Assembly (NCBI GenBank): GCA_019639175.1
Contig: JAHBSK010000007.1
Coordinates: 1 to 64,000 of the forward strand
Length of the DNA: 64,000 nucleotides
Origin: Acidobacteriota bacterium
Lineage (GTDB): Bacteria; Acidobacteriota; Blastocatellia; Pyrinomonadales; Pyrinomonadaceae
Reading direction: 5' to 3'
The notes beneath the pieces are model-generated. The model did not search any database and was not told where the DNA came from. It was given only the letters and a program-made list of their open reading frames with translations. This document shows positions 24,282-33,049 of the stretch, in pieces. Position 1 is the first letter of the stretch. Every line of letters begins with the position of its first letter. The position numbers and the translations under genes are program-made.

Positions 24282-25844
24282 TCAGGCTGTTTTTTCGATC
24301 TGACCGGCCGGTGTTTCTTTCAGGTATTGCCCGATAGGCACGACCGGAAATATCTCGCTGTATTTTTGGGAACCTGTGGCTCCCGCACGCCGATTGATGT
24401 GTTCGCGGCTGAGTTCTTCGGCGCAAACGACGCCCGATGCTGCCATCAGCTCAACAAAACTCTCTATCGTCGCTTTATGAAAATTGGCGACCCGCTGTGC
24501 CTTGTCTTCCACGACAAGCCCTTTCATCAGCCCTTTGTCCTGCGTGGCAACGCCCGTGGGACAGGTATTCTGATGACATTGCAGTGCCTGAATGCAGCCC
24601 GTTGCAAGCATCATCGCCCGGGCGACGTTGACCATATCGGCACCTATCGCGATCAGCCTGGCAATGTGATAACCGGTGAAAACTTTGCCGGCGGCGGCGA
24701 CCTTTATGTCTTTTTTCAGGTCATAGCCCCGCAGCGTATCGACCGCGAACGCCAGCCCGTCGCGCAAAGGCATTCCGATGGAATCTGAGAATTCGACGGG
24801 TGACGCACCCGTGCCGCCCTCGGCGCCGTCGATCGAGATAAAATCCGGCTTTATGCCGGTCGCGATCATCGCCTCGCAAAATTCTACGAACTCTGCCCTT
24901 TTGCCGATGCAGATCTTAAAGCCGATGGGTTTGCCGCCGGAAAGATCACGCAGTTGTTTAATGAAACGCATCAACCCTTCCGCATCTATAAAAGCGGTAT
25001 GCGCCGGTGGCGAATTGACCGTCGTGTGGGGCGTAACGTGGCGGATCGCGGCAATTTCCTCGGTGTTCTTTGCCGCCGGCAGAATGCCGCCGTGTCCGGG
25101 TTTCGCTCCCTGCGAAAGTTTTATTTCGATCATTTTCACATTGTCCAACGCGGCCTTTTGTTGGAACAATTTCGGATCGAATTCACCGTTCTCCGACCTG
25201 CACCCGAAATAACCGGTCCCGATCTGCCAGATCAGGTCGCCGCCGGGTTCCAGGTGATACGGGCTGATGCCGCCTTCGCCTGTGTTCTGTGCAAAGTTTC
25301 CCATTTTTGCGCCCTTGTTCATTGCCAGGACGGCGTTCTTGCTCAAAGAACCGAAACTCATCCCTGAGATGTTCAATCTGCTTGACAGATACGGCTTTGT
25401 ACAGTCAGGCCCGCCCACCAAAACCCTCTGTTCCTGTTCCAGGTCTGCCGGGTCAACCGCATATACAGAATGGTTCATCCACTCATAACCGGGGTGATAA
25501 ACGTCCCACTGAGTTCCGAACGGACTCGTCGAATTTACGTTCTTGGCCCGCTGATAGATCAGCGACCTGTATATCCTGTTTATCGGCCTGCCGTCCGTGT
25601 CTGTTTCGACAAAATACTGCATTATCTCCGGGCGGACCTTCTCAAGCATGTACCGAAAATTTCCGATTATCGGAAAGTTCCGCCGAATGGTCTGTTTCTT
25701 TTGGATAATGTCCGCGACCCCGACCACAATGATCGGCAAGACCACGATAAACATCAATAAAAAATACGGACTGATGAGTCCAAGCAGCAGGATCACGGCG
25801 CTGACCGCGATCGACGATATTATGAAGATCTGTCTGACGTTCAT
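24282..25844 (-). CDS. FMN-binding glutamate synthase-like protein, membrane-anchored
   Basis: About 520 residues. Two N-terminal hydrophobic segments (about 4-24 and 28-46) precede a domain homologous to the synthase domain of glutamate synthase: the KLSQGAKPGHGG segment, SIDGAEGGTGASP for FMN binding and CHQNTCPTGVATQ with cysteines for a 3Fe-4S cluster. The amidotransferase domain of GltB is absent. Stand-alone GltS-FMN proteins are common and their exact reaction is unclear. The ATG at 25844 is preferred over an in-frame start 81 bases upstream, which would bury the membrane segment. It converges with the mqnE cassette array. Confidence 0.85.
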   Translation of the reverse strand: MNVRQIFIISSIAVSAVILLLGLISPYFLLMFIVVLPIIVVGVADIIQKKQTIRRNFPIIGNFRYMLEKVRPEIMQYFVETDTDGRPINRIYRSLIYQRAKNVNSTSPFGTQWDVYHPGYEWMNHSVYAVDPADLEQEQRVLVGGPDCTKPYLSSRLNISGMSFGSLSKNAVLAMNKGAKMGNFAQNTGEGGISPYHLEPGGDLIWQIGTGYFGCRSENGEFDPKLFQQKAALDNVKMIEIKLSQGAKPGHGGILPAAKNTEEIAAIRHVTPHTTVNSPPAHTAFIDAEGLMRFIKQLRDLSGGKPIGFKICIGKRAEFVEFCEAMIATGIKPDFISIDGAEGGTGASPVEFSDSIGMPLRDGLAFAVDTLRGYDLKKDIKVAAAGKVFTGYHIARLIAIGADMVNVARAMMLATGCIQALQCHQNTCPTGVATQDKGLMKGLVVEDKAQRVANFHKATIESFVELMAASGVVCAEELSREHINRRAGATGSQKYSEIFPVVPIGQYLKETPAGQIEKTA

Positions 25845-26030
25845 ACTGGAATTATGAGAAACCTCTCCATCATTATATAGCCCAATATGGCCGCGAAAAC
25901 AATCGTAAGAGTGCAGGCACGCCACAGAGTCGCATTACCGGAGCCTCAAAAAAACTTAAGTTCTAAATAGCTCAAACATCCGAAAATTTCAGACTCCTTA
26001 AAATTTTTTTTGATAATTTGAAAAAAAGAC

Positions 26031-26065
26031 TTGCGAAACCAGATAGTTGCGCATATAATTGCAAC
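26031..26065 (+). promoter_or_regulatory. sigma-70 promoter and probable ArsR operator
   Basis: TTGCGA (26031-26036) and TATAAT (26054-26059) are separated by 17 bases. An inverted repeat GTTGC (26046-26050) and GCAAC (26061-26065) overlaps the -10 element, as expected for an autorepressor. The flanking AGATAGTTGCGC resembles AGATAGCTACGC in front of the second ArsR gene (33036-33047), suggesting a shared operator motif. Confidence 0.65.
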
Positions 26066-26095
26066 CGAATGATTTCATATCATGTGTAAAGAACG

Positions 26096-26416
26096 ATGAG
26101 AAGAGACGTTTTTCAAGCCATAGCCGATCCGACCCGCCGGGCGATCATTGCTCTGATCGCGATGCAGGCGATGACGCCGAACGCGCTTGCCGAGCATTTT
26201 GACACCTCGCGGCAGGCCGTTTCCAAGCATCTGCGGATATTGACGGAATGCGAGGTCGTAAAGCAGGAACAAAAGGGCCGCGAAATTTACTATTCGCTGG
26301 AGATCGCAAAAATGAAAGAGATCGACGAATGGCTGGAGCAGTACAGAAAGATCTGGGAAAGCCGATTTGAGCAGCTCGATATGCTGCTTACCGAGTTAAA
26401 ACAAAAAGAGAAATAG
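26096..26416 (+). CDS. ArsR-family regulator (copy 1)
   Basis: A 106-residue winged-helix repressor. It opens with [20 protein letters not shown], carries the recognition helix [19 protein letters not shown] and the wing [13 protein letters not shown]. It lacks the cysteine metal-binding motif of true arsenic sensors, and belongs to the subgroup (SdpR-like) found next to SRPBCC/AHSA1 genes. It is the first gene of a series whose next member is an SRPBCC protein twelve bases downstream. A close paralogue with the same neighbourhood lies at 33049. Confidence 0.9.
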   Translation: MRRDVFQAIADPTRRAIIALIAMQAMTPNALAEHFDTSRQAVSKHLRILTECEVVKQEQKGREIYYSLEIAKMKEIDEWLEQYRKIWESRFEQLDMLLTELKQKEK

Positions 26417-26427
26417 GAGCGAAAAAA

Positions 26428-26928
26428 ATGAAACCTGCTAAAGTGAGCACACCGTCAGACCAAGAAGTACTAATTGAACGGAGCTTTGATGCGGCCGTAG
26501 ATCTGGTTTGGCAGGCTTATACTGAGCCTGCGTTGATGCGTCGCTGGCTAGCGGCCATGCCCGGATGGTCGATGCCTGTGTGCGAGATGACCACTGACGT
26601 TGGCGGCAAATATCGATGGCGCTGGCGCGATGATGAAAATAACGTCGAGTTTGGCTTCACGGGAGAGATGTTGGAGGTCGCATTGCATTCAAAGATCGTG
26701 CATACGCAGATCTACGACCCGGGCGACATGGGCGGAACGATGGGAGATGATGCGTCTGTTATCACGGTCACGTTCGACGAGAAGGACGGCATCACGAACG
26801 TGGCTACCCTGATCAAGTATGCATCGAAGGCGGATCGCGACGCGGCCATTTCAACAGGCATGACCGACGGCATGGAAATGAGCTACAAGCAGCTCGACGA
26901 AGTATTAAATGCAGAAGCCCGCACGTAA
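26428..26928 (+). CDS. SRPBCC (AHSA1-like) domain protein
   Basis: A 166-residue protein of the START/AHSA1 fold, which forms a hydrophobic cavity for small ligands. Typical segments are the N-terminal IERSFDAAVDLVWQAYTEP, MRRWLAAMPG, the central VGGKYRWRWRD strand and the C-terminal helix GMTDGMEMSYKQLDEVL. No ligand can be named. It lies twelve bases after the ArsR gene with a GGAG ribosome-binding site between them, so it is probably controlled by that regulator. Confidence 0.85.
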   Translation: MKPAKVSTPSDQEVLIERSFDAAVDLVWQAYTEPALMRRWLAAMPGWSMPVCEMTTDVGGKYRWRWRDDENNVEFGFTGEMLEVALHSKIVHTQIYDPGDMGGTMGDDASVITVTFDEKDGITNVATLIKYASKADRDAAISTGMTDGMEMSYKQLDEVLNAEART

Positions 26929-27004
26929 ATAAGGGCATAACGATAAACCCAAATTACGCAATAGGGATCTTTCATTAAAATTGCAATTTCAAAATCTGTG
27001 TTTT

Positions 27005-27080
27005 CTGTGTCTTTTTGTCTGTGTTTTCTGTGGTTTTTCCTTTAAATCTTTACCACAGAGTTCACAGAAAAAAGACACAG
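27005..27080. repeat. imperfect inverted repeat of CTGTGTC type
   Basis: Left arm 27005-27034 and right arm 27052-27080 are near-complementary (ends CTGTGTCTTTTT and AAAAAGACACAG, inner ends CTGTGGT and ACCACAG). It forms a long hairpin in the gap between two SRPBCC genes. Related hairpins with a CTTTGCGG or CGCAGAG theme occur at 30427 and 60290. Confidence 0.7.
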
Positions 27081-27126
27081 AACGGCACAAAAGAGACCTA
27101 AAGGTTCTAATGCGACATCTGGGATA

Positions 27127-27633
27127 ATGGAAAGTGGTATGGATTTTATAGTCAACAAAGAAACCAAAACCGTCTCGATAACCAAAGAGTTCGCCGCCGA
27201 GATCGATCTGGTTTGGGATGCTTATACAAAGCCGGAACTGCTCGACCAATGGTGGGCGCCGAAACCTTATGCGTCGCGGACAAAGGTTATGGACTTTCGC
27301 GAAGGCGGCAAGAGATTCTACGCTATGGTCAGCCCCGAAGGCGCCGAAAAATGGGTATTGCAGAAATACACGTCCATTACTCCAAAAACCAATTTTAAGC
27401 TTTTCAACGCATTCGCCGACGCCGACGAAAATCTCGAACTGCCCGGCTCCGATTGGGATTTTAACTTCAGCGGAGAGAACGGCACGACAAAGGTCAGCAT
27501 CTCGATCTACAACGAGTCGCTAGAACGCCTGGAAAGAATGATCGAAATGGGCTTCAAAGAAGGATTTACGATGACGCTGAACAGCCTGGAAGAACTGCTC
27601 GCAACTTTATCAGAACAAAAAGAGGCAAAATAA
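27127..27633 (+). CDS. SRPBCC (AHSA1-like) domain protein
   Basis: A 168-residue member of the AHSA1 family: [20 protein letters not shown], then [36 protein letters not shown] and the final helix [16 protein letters not shown]. An in-frame ATG at 27139 is an equally good start. The preceding SRPBCC gene is separated from it by the inverted repeat at 27005, and its stop shares one base with the RibD-like gene's start (TAATG). Ligand unknown. Confidence 0.85.
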   Translation: MESGMDFIVNKETKTVSITKEFAAEIDLVWDAYTKPELLDQWWAPKPYASRTKVMDFREGGKRFYAMVSPEGAEKWVLQKYTSITPKTNFKLFNAFADADENLELPGSDWDFNFSGENGTTKVSISIYNESLERLERMIEMGFKEGFTMTLNSLEELLATLSEQKEAK

Positions 27634-28235
27634 TGAGAAACATAATTGCATGTGAATTTATGACGCTTGACGGCGTTATACAGAATGAGGACGAAGGCGA
27701 CGGCTTTAAGTATGGCGGATGGTTTTTTGGCTATGCGGACGAGGCAACCGGAGCCGTGGTGCAGGAGCGATTGGCTAAGCCCGTCGATCTGCTGTTGGGA
27801 CGCAAAACGTTCGCCTCTTGGGAAACGTATTGGCCGACGCATTCGGATTTTTGGCCGAATTGCATGACCGCGACGAAATACGTCGCCTCGAACACGCGCG
27901 ATTCCAGCGATTGGCAGCCCACGGTCTTTTTGGGCGGCGACCTCGCGGAAAAGGTCAGGCAGCTAAAACAAACCGACGGCCCCGATCTGCACGTATTCGG
28001 AAGTGCGGATATGCTCCAAACGCTGTTCAAGGCCGACCTTGTCGATGCTCTTGAGCTAATGATATTCCCGATCACCCTCGGCCCCGGAAAACGCCTATTC
28101 CAGGACGGCACTATCCCGGCTTCCTTCAGGGTGACCGAAAGCCAAATTTCCTCAAACGGTATTATCATCGTAAACTACGAACGAGACGGCGAAGTAAAAA
28201 CCGGCGCACCTCAGATAGAGGAGGACGATTTGTAG
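27633..28235 (+). CDS. dihydrofolate reductase family / RibD C-terminal-like protein
   Basis: A 200-residue NADPH-binding reductase of the DHFR/RibD-C superfamily. It opens [17 protein letters not shown] and contains [39 protein letters not shown] and [20 protein letters not shown], ending with [14 protein letters not shown]. Such stand-alone proteins are common beside AHSA1 and VOC genes; true substrates are seldom known. Its ATG overlaps the previous stop by one base. A 5' fragment of a second gene of the same family lies at 30363. Confidence 0.88.
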   Translation: MRNIIACEFMTLDGVIQNEDEGDGFKYGGWFFGYADEATGAVVQERLAKPVDLLLGRKTFASWETYWPTHSDFWPNCMTATKYVASNTRDSSDWQPTVFLGGDLAEKVRQLKQTDGPDLHVFGSADMLQTLFKADLVDALELMIFPITLGPGKRLFQDGTIPASFRVTESQISSNGIIIVNYERDGEVKTGAPQIEEDDL

Positions 28236-28442
28236 GTGGACGACACCTTAGCAATTGGAATGAAGGTTCGACTCGGTGCGACGGGCGAGGTCGGCATTGT
28301 GATATGGACTTGGCATGACGATTTTTTGGAAGCACAAGATTGTTACGTTGCGTTTTTTGGAGAAGAACTGCCGACTGGCGAGCCATCCGAACCGCCCTAT
28401 ATCTTGAGATACCTATCAACTTCTTTGGAACGAATAGATTGA
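28236..28442 (+). CDS. small hypothetical protein
   Basis: A 68-residue acidic protein starting with GTG directly after the TAG of the RibD-like gene; GAGGAGG about twelve bases upstream could serve as its ribosome-binding site. The sequence opens with a small beta pattern (GMKVRLGATGEVGIVIWTW) resembling a short SH3-like barrel. No family recognised. Direct abutment suggests co-translation with the upstream reductase. Confidence 0.45.
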   Translation: MDDTLAIGMKVRLGATGEVGIVIWTWHDDFLEAQDCYVAFFGEELPTGEPSEPPYILRYLSTSLERID

Positions 28443-28510
28443 ACTGGAAGATGATCAAGATCCACAGTATTTCTCGAGATCGCGACTTCCGTTAAAGACA
28501 TGTTCTCCAT

Positions 28511-29410
28511 ATGAGAAAAATTATACATTGGAAACCAAATGTGAAGACAACGGCTTTTATATTGACGACTCTTCTGACGATGCTTCTGTCAGGGGATGTA
28601 TCGGGGCAGCAGAAACCGGTCACCGGCTATGCACCGGTCAATGGGCTGAAGATGTATTACGAGATCCACGGCAGCGGCGAGCCTGTTGTGTTGCTGCACG
28701 GGGCGTTCATGGCGATCTCGGGTGAATGGGAAGAGTGGGTCAAAGAGCTTGCGAAAACGCGGAAGGTGATCGCCGTTGAGATGCAGGGACACGGACGCAC
28801 TGCCGACATCAAACGCGACATGACCTCCGAAAACTTCTCGGACGACGTGGCGGCATTGCTCGATCATCTAAAGATCGCACGCGCAGACATCGTCGGCTAC
28901 AGTTTGGGCGGCAGCGTGGCGCTCCAGACCGCGATCCGCCATCCGGAAAAGGTTCGAAAAATCGTCAGTATTTCCGCCGCGATCAGCAGCGGCGGCTGGG
29001 TCGAGGGAGTGAGCGATTTTTGGCCGAACTTCACATGGGAGATGATGAAAGGAACTCCCGCCGAGGTCGAATGGAAAAACCTGAACCCGAACCCGGACAA
29101 ATTCCCCGAATTTTTTGATCACTTAAAAGCGACGGCCATGCGGCCGTATGACTTTGGCGCCGACAAGTTCAAAGCCACAAAAGCGCCGATCTTCTTCATT
29201 CACGGCGACGCTGACGGCTTTCGGCTCGACGCGATCGCCGAAATGTACCGGCTAAAAGGCGGCGGCAATACACACGGCGACATGCAGCCCCGCCCCGAAT
29301 CGAGATTGGCGATCCTGCCCGATACAACCCATGTTACACTGATGAACCGTATGTCCATTATCGTCCCGATGATCAACGATTTTCTCGATGCGAAGCCGCA
29401 AAAGCAATAA
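28511..29410 (+). CDS. secreted alpha/beta hydrolase
   Basis: A 299-residue alpha/beta-hydrolase with an N-terminal signal peptide (about 1-32, ending SGQQ). The oxyanion motif is VVLLHGAF (about 59-66), the nucleophile is Ser131 in [10 protein letters not shown], an Asp sits in FIHGDADGF and the catalytic His in [10 protein letters not shown], so the triad is complete. The substrate is probably a small ester or related compound but is unknown. It lies in the ArsR/SRPBCC/VOC island. Confidence 0.85.
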   Translation: MRKIIHWKPNVKTTAFILTTLLTMLLSGDVSGQQKPVTGYAPVNGLKMYYEIHGSGEPVVLLHGAFMAISGEWEEWVKELAKTRKVIAVEMQGHGRTADIKRDMTSENFSDDVAALLDHLKIARADIVGYSLGGSVALQTAIRHPEKVRKIVSISAAISSGGWVEGVSDFWPNFTWEMMKGTPAEVEWKNLNPNPDKFPEFFDHLKATAMRPYDFGADKFKATKAPIFFIHGDADGFRLDAIAEMYRLKGGGNTHGDMQPRPESRLAILPDTTHVTLMNRMSIIVPMINDFLDAKPQKQ

Positions 29411-29431
29411 AGAAATTCAGGAGAAAAATAT

Positions 29432-29842
29432 ATGGAAATGGCAACGAATACGTCAGTACCCGCAGGCACAGAGATCGCACGGCCTTTTCTGCCGGCAAAA
29501 GACTTTGACTTGTCCAAGCGCTTTTATCAGGCACTGGGATTTACAGCGGTGCTGGATAGCGACGAGGTGGCGATCTTTCGAATTGGAACAAGCTCCTTCA
29601 TCCTCCAAAAATATTTCCAGAAGGAATGGGCAGAAAATTTCATGATGCAGCTCATTGTGGATGATCTTGATTCCTGGTGGAACCATGTTTTGGCACTCGA
29701 TCTGCCCGAGAAATTCGGAGTACCCGCACCAAAACCACCGGCAGTTCAGCCTTGGGGCCTGCGGATCGCCTACGTGATCGACCCATCCGGTGTGCTTTGG
29801 CACGTTGCGCAGCGCAGACCCAATACCGCACATGACGAATAG
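29432..29842 (+). CDS. VOC family (glyoxalase-like) protein
   Basis: A 136-residue vicinal oxygen chelate protein. It shows the paired beta-alpha-beta3 pattern: ARPFLPAKDFDLSKRFYQAL, then GFTAVLDSDEVAIFRIGTSS, and a second half ending RIAYVIDPSGVLWHVAQ. Metal ligands of classical glyoxalases are not fully recognisable, so it may be a binding or resistance protein and not an isomerase. It follows the hydrolase by 21 bases with an AGGAG-like ribosome-binding site. Confidence 0.8.
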   Translation: MEMATNTSVPAGTEIARPFLPAKDFDLSKRFYQALGFTAVLDSDEVAIFRIGTSSFILQKYFQKEWAENFMMQLIVDDLDSWWNHVLALDLPEKFGVPAPKPPAVQPWGLRIAYVIDPSGVLWHVAQRRPNTAHDE

Positions 29843-29879
29843 TGCAGCGCAAAGGTGACACGCATCGACATCAATTTAT

Positions 29880-30317
29880 ATGTATGTACAAGAACAGATC
29901 ATAAAGTATATTGCCAGCCAACCTGAACCAAAACGCAGTGAGATGCAGGAGCTGCACGACATCATTCTGCGGATAAAGCCAGGATGCAAATTATGGTTTC
30001 TCGACGGCAAGGACGAGACGGGCAAGGTCGTTTCCAATCCAAATATCGGCTATGGAAATTACACGATGAAACTGGCAGCCGGAAAGACCAGAGAGTTTTA
30101 TCAGATCGGCCTGAGCGCGAACAAAACCGGCATCTCTGTCTATATCCTCGGTATCGAAGACAAGAAATACCTATCCGAAAACTATGGAAAAACCCTCGGC
30201 AAAGCAACCGTGACCGGATATTGCATCAGGTTCAAAACGCTGAAAGATATAAACCCCGATGTCCTTGAAGCGGCGATCGCGTTTGGGTTTGGGAATCAGG
30301 ATACGAACGCCGCGTAG
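29880..30317 (+). CDS. DUF1801 (YdhG-like) protein
   Basis: A 145-residue protein of the DUF1801 family. It contains the N-terminal IIKYIASQPEPKRSEMQELHD helix-turn, a central beta sheet (GNYTMKLAAGKTREFYQIGL) and the YGKTLGKATVTGYCIRFKTL segment typical of the group. Function is unknown; homologues may bind iron or small molecules. Genes of this family commonly travel with SRPBCC, VOC and RibD-like genes, as here. Confidence 0.8.
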   Translation: MYVQEQIIKYIASQPEPKRSEMQELHDIILRIKPGCKLWFLDGKDETGKVVSNPNIGYGNYTMKLAAGKTREFYQIGLSANKTGISVYILGIEDKKYLSENYGKTLGKATVTGYCIRFKTLKDINPDVLEAAIAFGFGNQDTNAA

Positions 30318-30362
30318 CGGCAAAAATCACCTGATCGCTATGCGACTCAAGAATCTAAAAAT

Positions 30363-30413
30363 ATGAGAAAAATAAGTGCATGTGAATTTATCTCAGATTC
30401 CGCATTAGACGGT
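30363..30413 (+). pseudogene. 5' remnant of a RibD-like gene
   Basis: ATGAGAAAAATAAGTGCATG and the following TGAATTTAT nearly repeat the first 30 bases of the RibD-like gene at 27633 (translation MRKISACEF versus MRNIIACEF), then LDG is recovered and the similarity stops. The reading frame runs into the inverted repeat at 30427 and terminates at 30455. It looks like the stump of a second reductase gene lost by deletion or by insertion of that repeat. Confidence 0.6.
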
Positions 30414-30426
30414 TTTTCCTTGTTTT

Positions 30427-30490
30427 TTCTTTGCGGCCTTTGCGGCTTTGCGTGATCTTTTTAACGCAAAGCCGCAAAGTTCGCAAAGAA
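30427..30490. repeat. long near-perfect inverted repeat (CTTTGCGG type)
   Basis: Two 27-base arms (30427-30453 and 30464-30490) are complementary except for two bases, with a ten-base centre GATCTTTTTA. The inner 16 bases, CTTTGCGGCTTTGCGT and ACGCAAAGCCGCAAAG, pair perfectly. It sits directly after the RibD remnant in a 390-base gap that holds no other supported gene. Confidence 0.85.
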
Positions 30491-30706
30491 CCGCCATGAA
30501 AAGACAACACAAACAAACTTTGGTTTCGCCAACGCTGCAGCCAGGTTTAATGTGTCGTGACAGTGTAGGTTTGTCGTGCGGTTCTGTGTTGGCTGAAGTG
30601 TGGCAACGGCCTTCGTATATAAAGCGTTGTCATGCGAATATTGAGAAAGAGATCGGTCGATGCAACGTATAATGAACGAAGCGACTCTTATTCAGTTAAG
30701 GTGGAT

Positions 30707-31696
30707 ATGTTAATTCGAAGCGGCATACTTGTTTTTATTGTGGGCCTTTGGGCCGTGGCCGTGCCAGCTCAAGATCAACTGGTAAAGTTCTTCCCTGTCG
30801 GTGTCCCGGAATATTGCAAAGGCTGCGGACACGCAGGAAAAAGTTTTTGGAAGCTAACCATTAGGATCGAAAATGTTAGCGGAGGCGATCTGATACTGTA
30901 TGGCAGCCAGTTGGGGGATGAGTTTCATGCGCTAAACATGTTTCAGCGTCGAAACCCAAATGTGTGTGAATGGGAGTATGGATACGGTGAATCCGTTCGG
31001 AGAGTTCCTTGGAAGAAGATGCAGGCTCACGAAAAAGTTCCGCGCGTACTCAAAGCAGGCGAGGTACTTGAGGCTGGAGGAGGCTTCGATGAATGGGACG
31101 CGAATTCACCAATTCGCTACACCGCTTTTATCGGCAAACCATCTGATCCGATACCTACTGAGGTTTTCTCGGCGGCGTTCCTACCGGTTTTGGGTGCCAG
31201 GCCCGAAGACGCCAGCTTTCGGTTGGTTGATACCAACTGCTCACCACAATGCAAGATCGGAATATCAGAGTCACCGAAGATCATGGGTGTCAGGCTTGGT
31301 ATGTCTATTGAGGATTTTCGATCAGTTTATCCAAGGGTAGAAATTCAAAAGCTTCATAAAAAGCTAGCCAATTATAAAGTCGCATACATATGGAACTGGA
31401 ACTCGGATGCATACAGCATCTACGTCACATTCATCAACGATAAGGTCGCAAGAATTGAACCTAAGTTCAAATCGTTGAATAAGGCGAGGGATCGCGAAGG
31501 ATTTTGGGAGCGCATTTCATCTACGATCGGGATGCCTCACTTTTGGGAACCATTTCAGTCGAAGTGGAAATGTCCTGATTTTGTGGTGGAGATTATTCCT
31601 AATGAGGATCCAACGATAAGTATTCATACGCCAGAATATATGAAGATACGCGACCTTATAAACGAGGAGTTTATCAAAAATCTAACGATTCCCTAA
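30707..31696 (+). CDS. secreted hypothetical protein with CxxCxH motif
   Basis: A 329-residue exported protein. The ATG at 30707 is preceded by AAGGTGG and opens a signal peptide (about 1-24, ending VPAQDQ); an upstream in-frame ATG at 30632 would bury it. Near residue 37 is YCKGCGHAGKSFWK, a small metal-site-like CxxCxH. The second half (GVRLGMSIEDFRSVYPRV) resembles secreted bacterial proteins of unknown role in which a similar GMSxxDF motif recurs. It does not obviously belong to the detoxification-like neighbours. Confidence 0.55.
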   Translation: MLIRSGILVFIVGLWAVAVPAQDQLVKFFPVGVPEYCKGCGHAGKSFWKLTIRIENVSGGDLILYGSQLGDEFHALNMFQRRNPNVCEWEYGYGESVRRVPWKKMQAHEKVPRVLKAGEVLEAGGGFDEWDANSPIRYTAFIGKPSDPIPTEVFSAAFLPVLGARPEDASFRLVDTNCSPQCKIGISESPKIMGVRLGMSIEDFRSVYPRVEIQKLHKKLANYKVAYIWNWNSDAYSIYVTFINDKVARIEPKFKSLNKARDREGFWERISSTIGMPHFWEPFQSKWKCPDFVVEIIPNEDPTISIHTPEYMKIRDLINEEFIKNLTIP

Positions 31697-31733
31697 CCAG
31701 AATCTGCCCAAGATCATTGATCGGAGTTCAAAT

Positions 31734-32156
31734 ATGAATACAACACCTCAGACGCCGGAGGCCGAAGCTCTTAGCGAAGCATATGCGGCGCTCAACCGCA
31801 ATGACATCGAAGGCTTTCTGAAGGATTTTGACCCGGAGATCTTGCGGATCGAATTCGAAGGATCTCCCATGGCCGGAACATACCGCGGCATTGATGAAGT
31901 TCGCGAACACGTCATCAGCGGCCGTTCGACCTGGGCTGAAGGCGGCTGCTATCCGGAACGCTTCACCGTCAGCGGCGATAAGGTCGTTGTGTCGATCCAT
32001 GTTCGGGTCAGGTTAAAGGACAAAACGGATTGGATCGACGGACACACGGTGGACGGTTTCACCTTTCGCAATGGCAAGATCATCCTGTTTCGCACGTTCG
32101 CCGAAGAACACGAGGCTCTCGAGTGGTTAGGAGTCAAAACATCAAACGCCACCTGA
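31734..32156 (+). CDS. SnoaL/NTF2-like protein
   Basis: A 140-residue cytosolic protein with the NTF2-like cone fold: an N-terminal helix SEAYAALNRNDIEGFLKDFD, DPEILRIEFEGSPMAGTYRG, a central strand pair (VVSIHVRVRLKDKTDW) and the final FRNGKIILFRTFAEEHEALE. This is the ketosteroid isomerase-like variety often encoded beside SRPBCC genes. Catalytic residues cannot be assigned. It lies 18 bases before the next SRPBCC gene. Confidence 0.8.
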   Translation: MNTTPQTPEAEALSEAYAALNRNDIEGFLKDFDPEILRIEFEGSPMAGTYRGIDEVREHVISGRSTWAEGGCYPERFTVSGDKVVVSIHVRVRLKDKTDWIDGHTVDGFTFRNGKIILFRTFAEEHEALEWLGVKTSNAT

Positions 32157-32174
32157 CCATCCGGCAGATTTCAT

Positions 32175-32600
32175 ATGACGCAATTTAACTTATCGCGGGA
32201 GATCGATGCTTCGGTCGAAGAGGTTTTTGCGGCGTTCGCGGATGCCGAACGTCTGGCGCGTTGGTGGGGGCCGGCGGGTTTTACTAATTCGTTCGACGTG
32301 TGCGAGTTTGAGTCCGGCGGGCGTTGGGTCTATACGATGCACGGCCCTGATGGGAAGGATTATCCGAACGAGAGCGTCTTTCGCGAGGTCGTGCCTGAAC
32401 AGAAGGTCGTCATCGAGCATATTGTTTTGCCGAAGTATATTTTGACGATCATATTTGCCGAAAATGACGGTAAAACAACGGTGACATGGGAACAGGATTT
32501 TGAAAACGAGGCTTTCGCAACGAAAATGCGTGACTTCCTTGAAACCGCAAACCGGCAGAACCTCGACCGCCTGACGGATGAGGTTTTTGGCCGCTCGTAA
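32175..32600 (+). CDS. SRPBCC (AHSA1-like) domain protein
   Basis: A 141-residue AHSA1-family protein. It shows LSREIDASVEEVFAAFADAE, RWWGPAGFTNSFDVCEFESG, GRWVYTMHGPDGKDYPNES and the typical KTTVTWEQDFEN before the C-terminal helix. It is followed nine bases later by a VOC gene and preceded by an NTF2-like gene, making a compact trio of small ligand-binding folds. Ligand unknown. Confidence 0.87.
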   Translation: MTQFNLSREIDASVEEVFAAFADAERLARWWGPAGFTNSFDVCEFESGGRWVYTMHGPDGKDYPNESVFREVVPEQKVVIEHIVLPKYILTIIFAENDGKTTVTWEQDFENEAFATKMRDFLETANRQNLDRLTDEVFGRS

Positions 32601-32609
32601 GCTAAATAT

Positions 32610-32987
32610 ATGAAGATCAAAAGTATCACCCCGCAGATACGCACGAACGACATGGCTTCCTCGGTGCTGTTTTATACGCAGGCACTCGGGTTTACGGTGG
32701 AGTTCAACTACGAGGATCTTTATGTCGGACTTCGGTCAGGCGATCACTCCATTCACCTTAAATTCGTCGATGAAAAAGACCCTTCGATCCCCTATGTGGA
32801 AGAAGGCGGACACCTGCATCTGTATTTCGGAACAGAAGGCGTGGCCGAACTTGCCCAACAACTTAAGGCCAAAGGCGTGCCGCTGGTAAAAGATGTGCAT
32901 GAGACCGCTTGGCAAACGCGCGAGTTCATCATCAACGACGATCAGGGCCACACGCTCTATTTCGGCGAACCCATAAACCAAGCTTAG
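32610..32987 (+). CDS. VOC family protein
   Basis: A 125-residue vicinal oxygen chelate protein resembling bleomycin-resistance-type members: ITPQIRTNDMASSVLFYTQA, LGFTVEFNYEDLYVGLRSGD and the closing INDDQGHTLYFGEP. One acidic metal-ligand candidate lies in the last strand. Function may be binding or dioxygenase-like; undetermined. It ends about 60 bases before the second ArsR gene, which has its own promoter. Confidence 0.82.
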   Translation: MKIKSITPQIRTNDMASSVLFYTQALGFTVEFNYEDLYVGLRSGDHSIHLKFVDEKDPSIPYVEEGGHLHLYFGTEGVAELAQQLKAKGVPLVKDVHETAWQTREFIINDDQGHTLYFGEPINQA

Positions 32988-32998
32988 AATAAAACCGC

Positions 32999-33049
32999 TT
33001 GCGTAGTTAAATGGCTTCATGTTATATATGTAGTCAGATAGCTACGCAA
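32999..33049 (+). promoter_or_regulatory. promoter and inverted repeat before second ArsR gene
   Basis: TTGCGT (32999-33004) and TTATAT (33022-33027) are spaced by 17 bases, giving a plausible sigma-70 promoter. The -35 region starts an inverted repeat TTGCGTAG (32999-33006) with CTACGCAA (33042-33049), the second arm reaching the ATG. The AGATAGCTACGC part matches the AGATAGTTGCGC of the first ArsR promoter, supporting a common operator. Confidence 0.55.

Noticed and set aside
24087..24788. Open frame of 233 codons on the plus strand
   Set aside because: It reads out of frame through the Uma2 end, crosses mqnE tail copy 4 and then runs antisense to the glutamate synthase-like gene.
30448..30672. 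Open frame of 74 codons on the plus strand
   Set aside because: Its start lies inside the inverted repeat and it has no protein-like features or ribosome-binding site.
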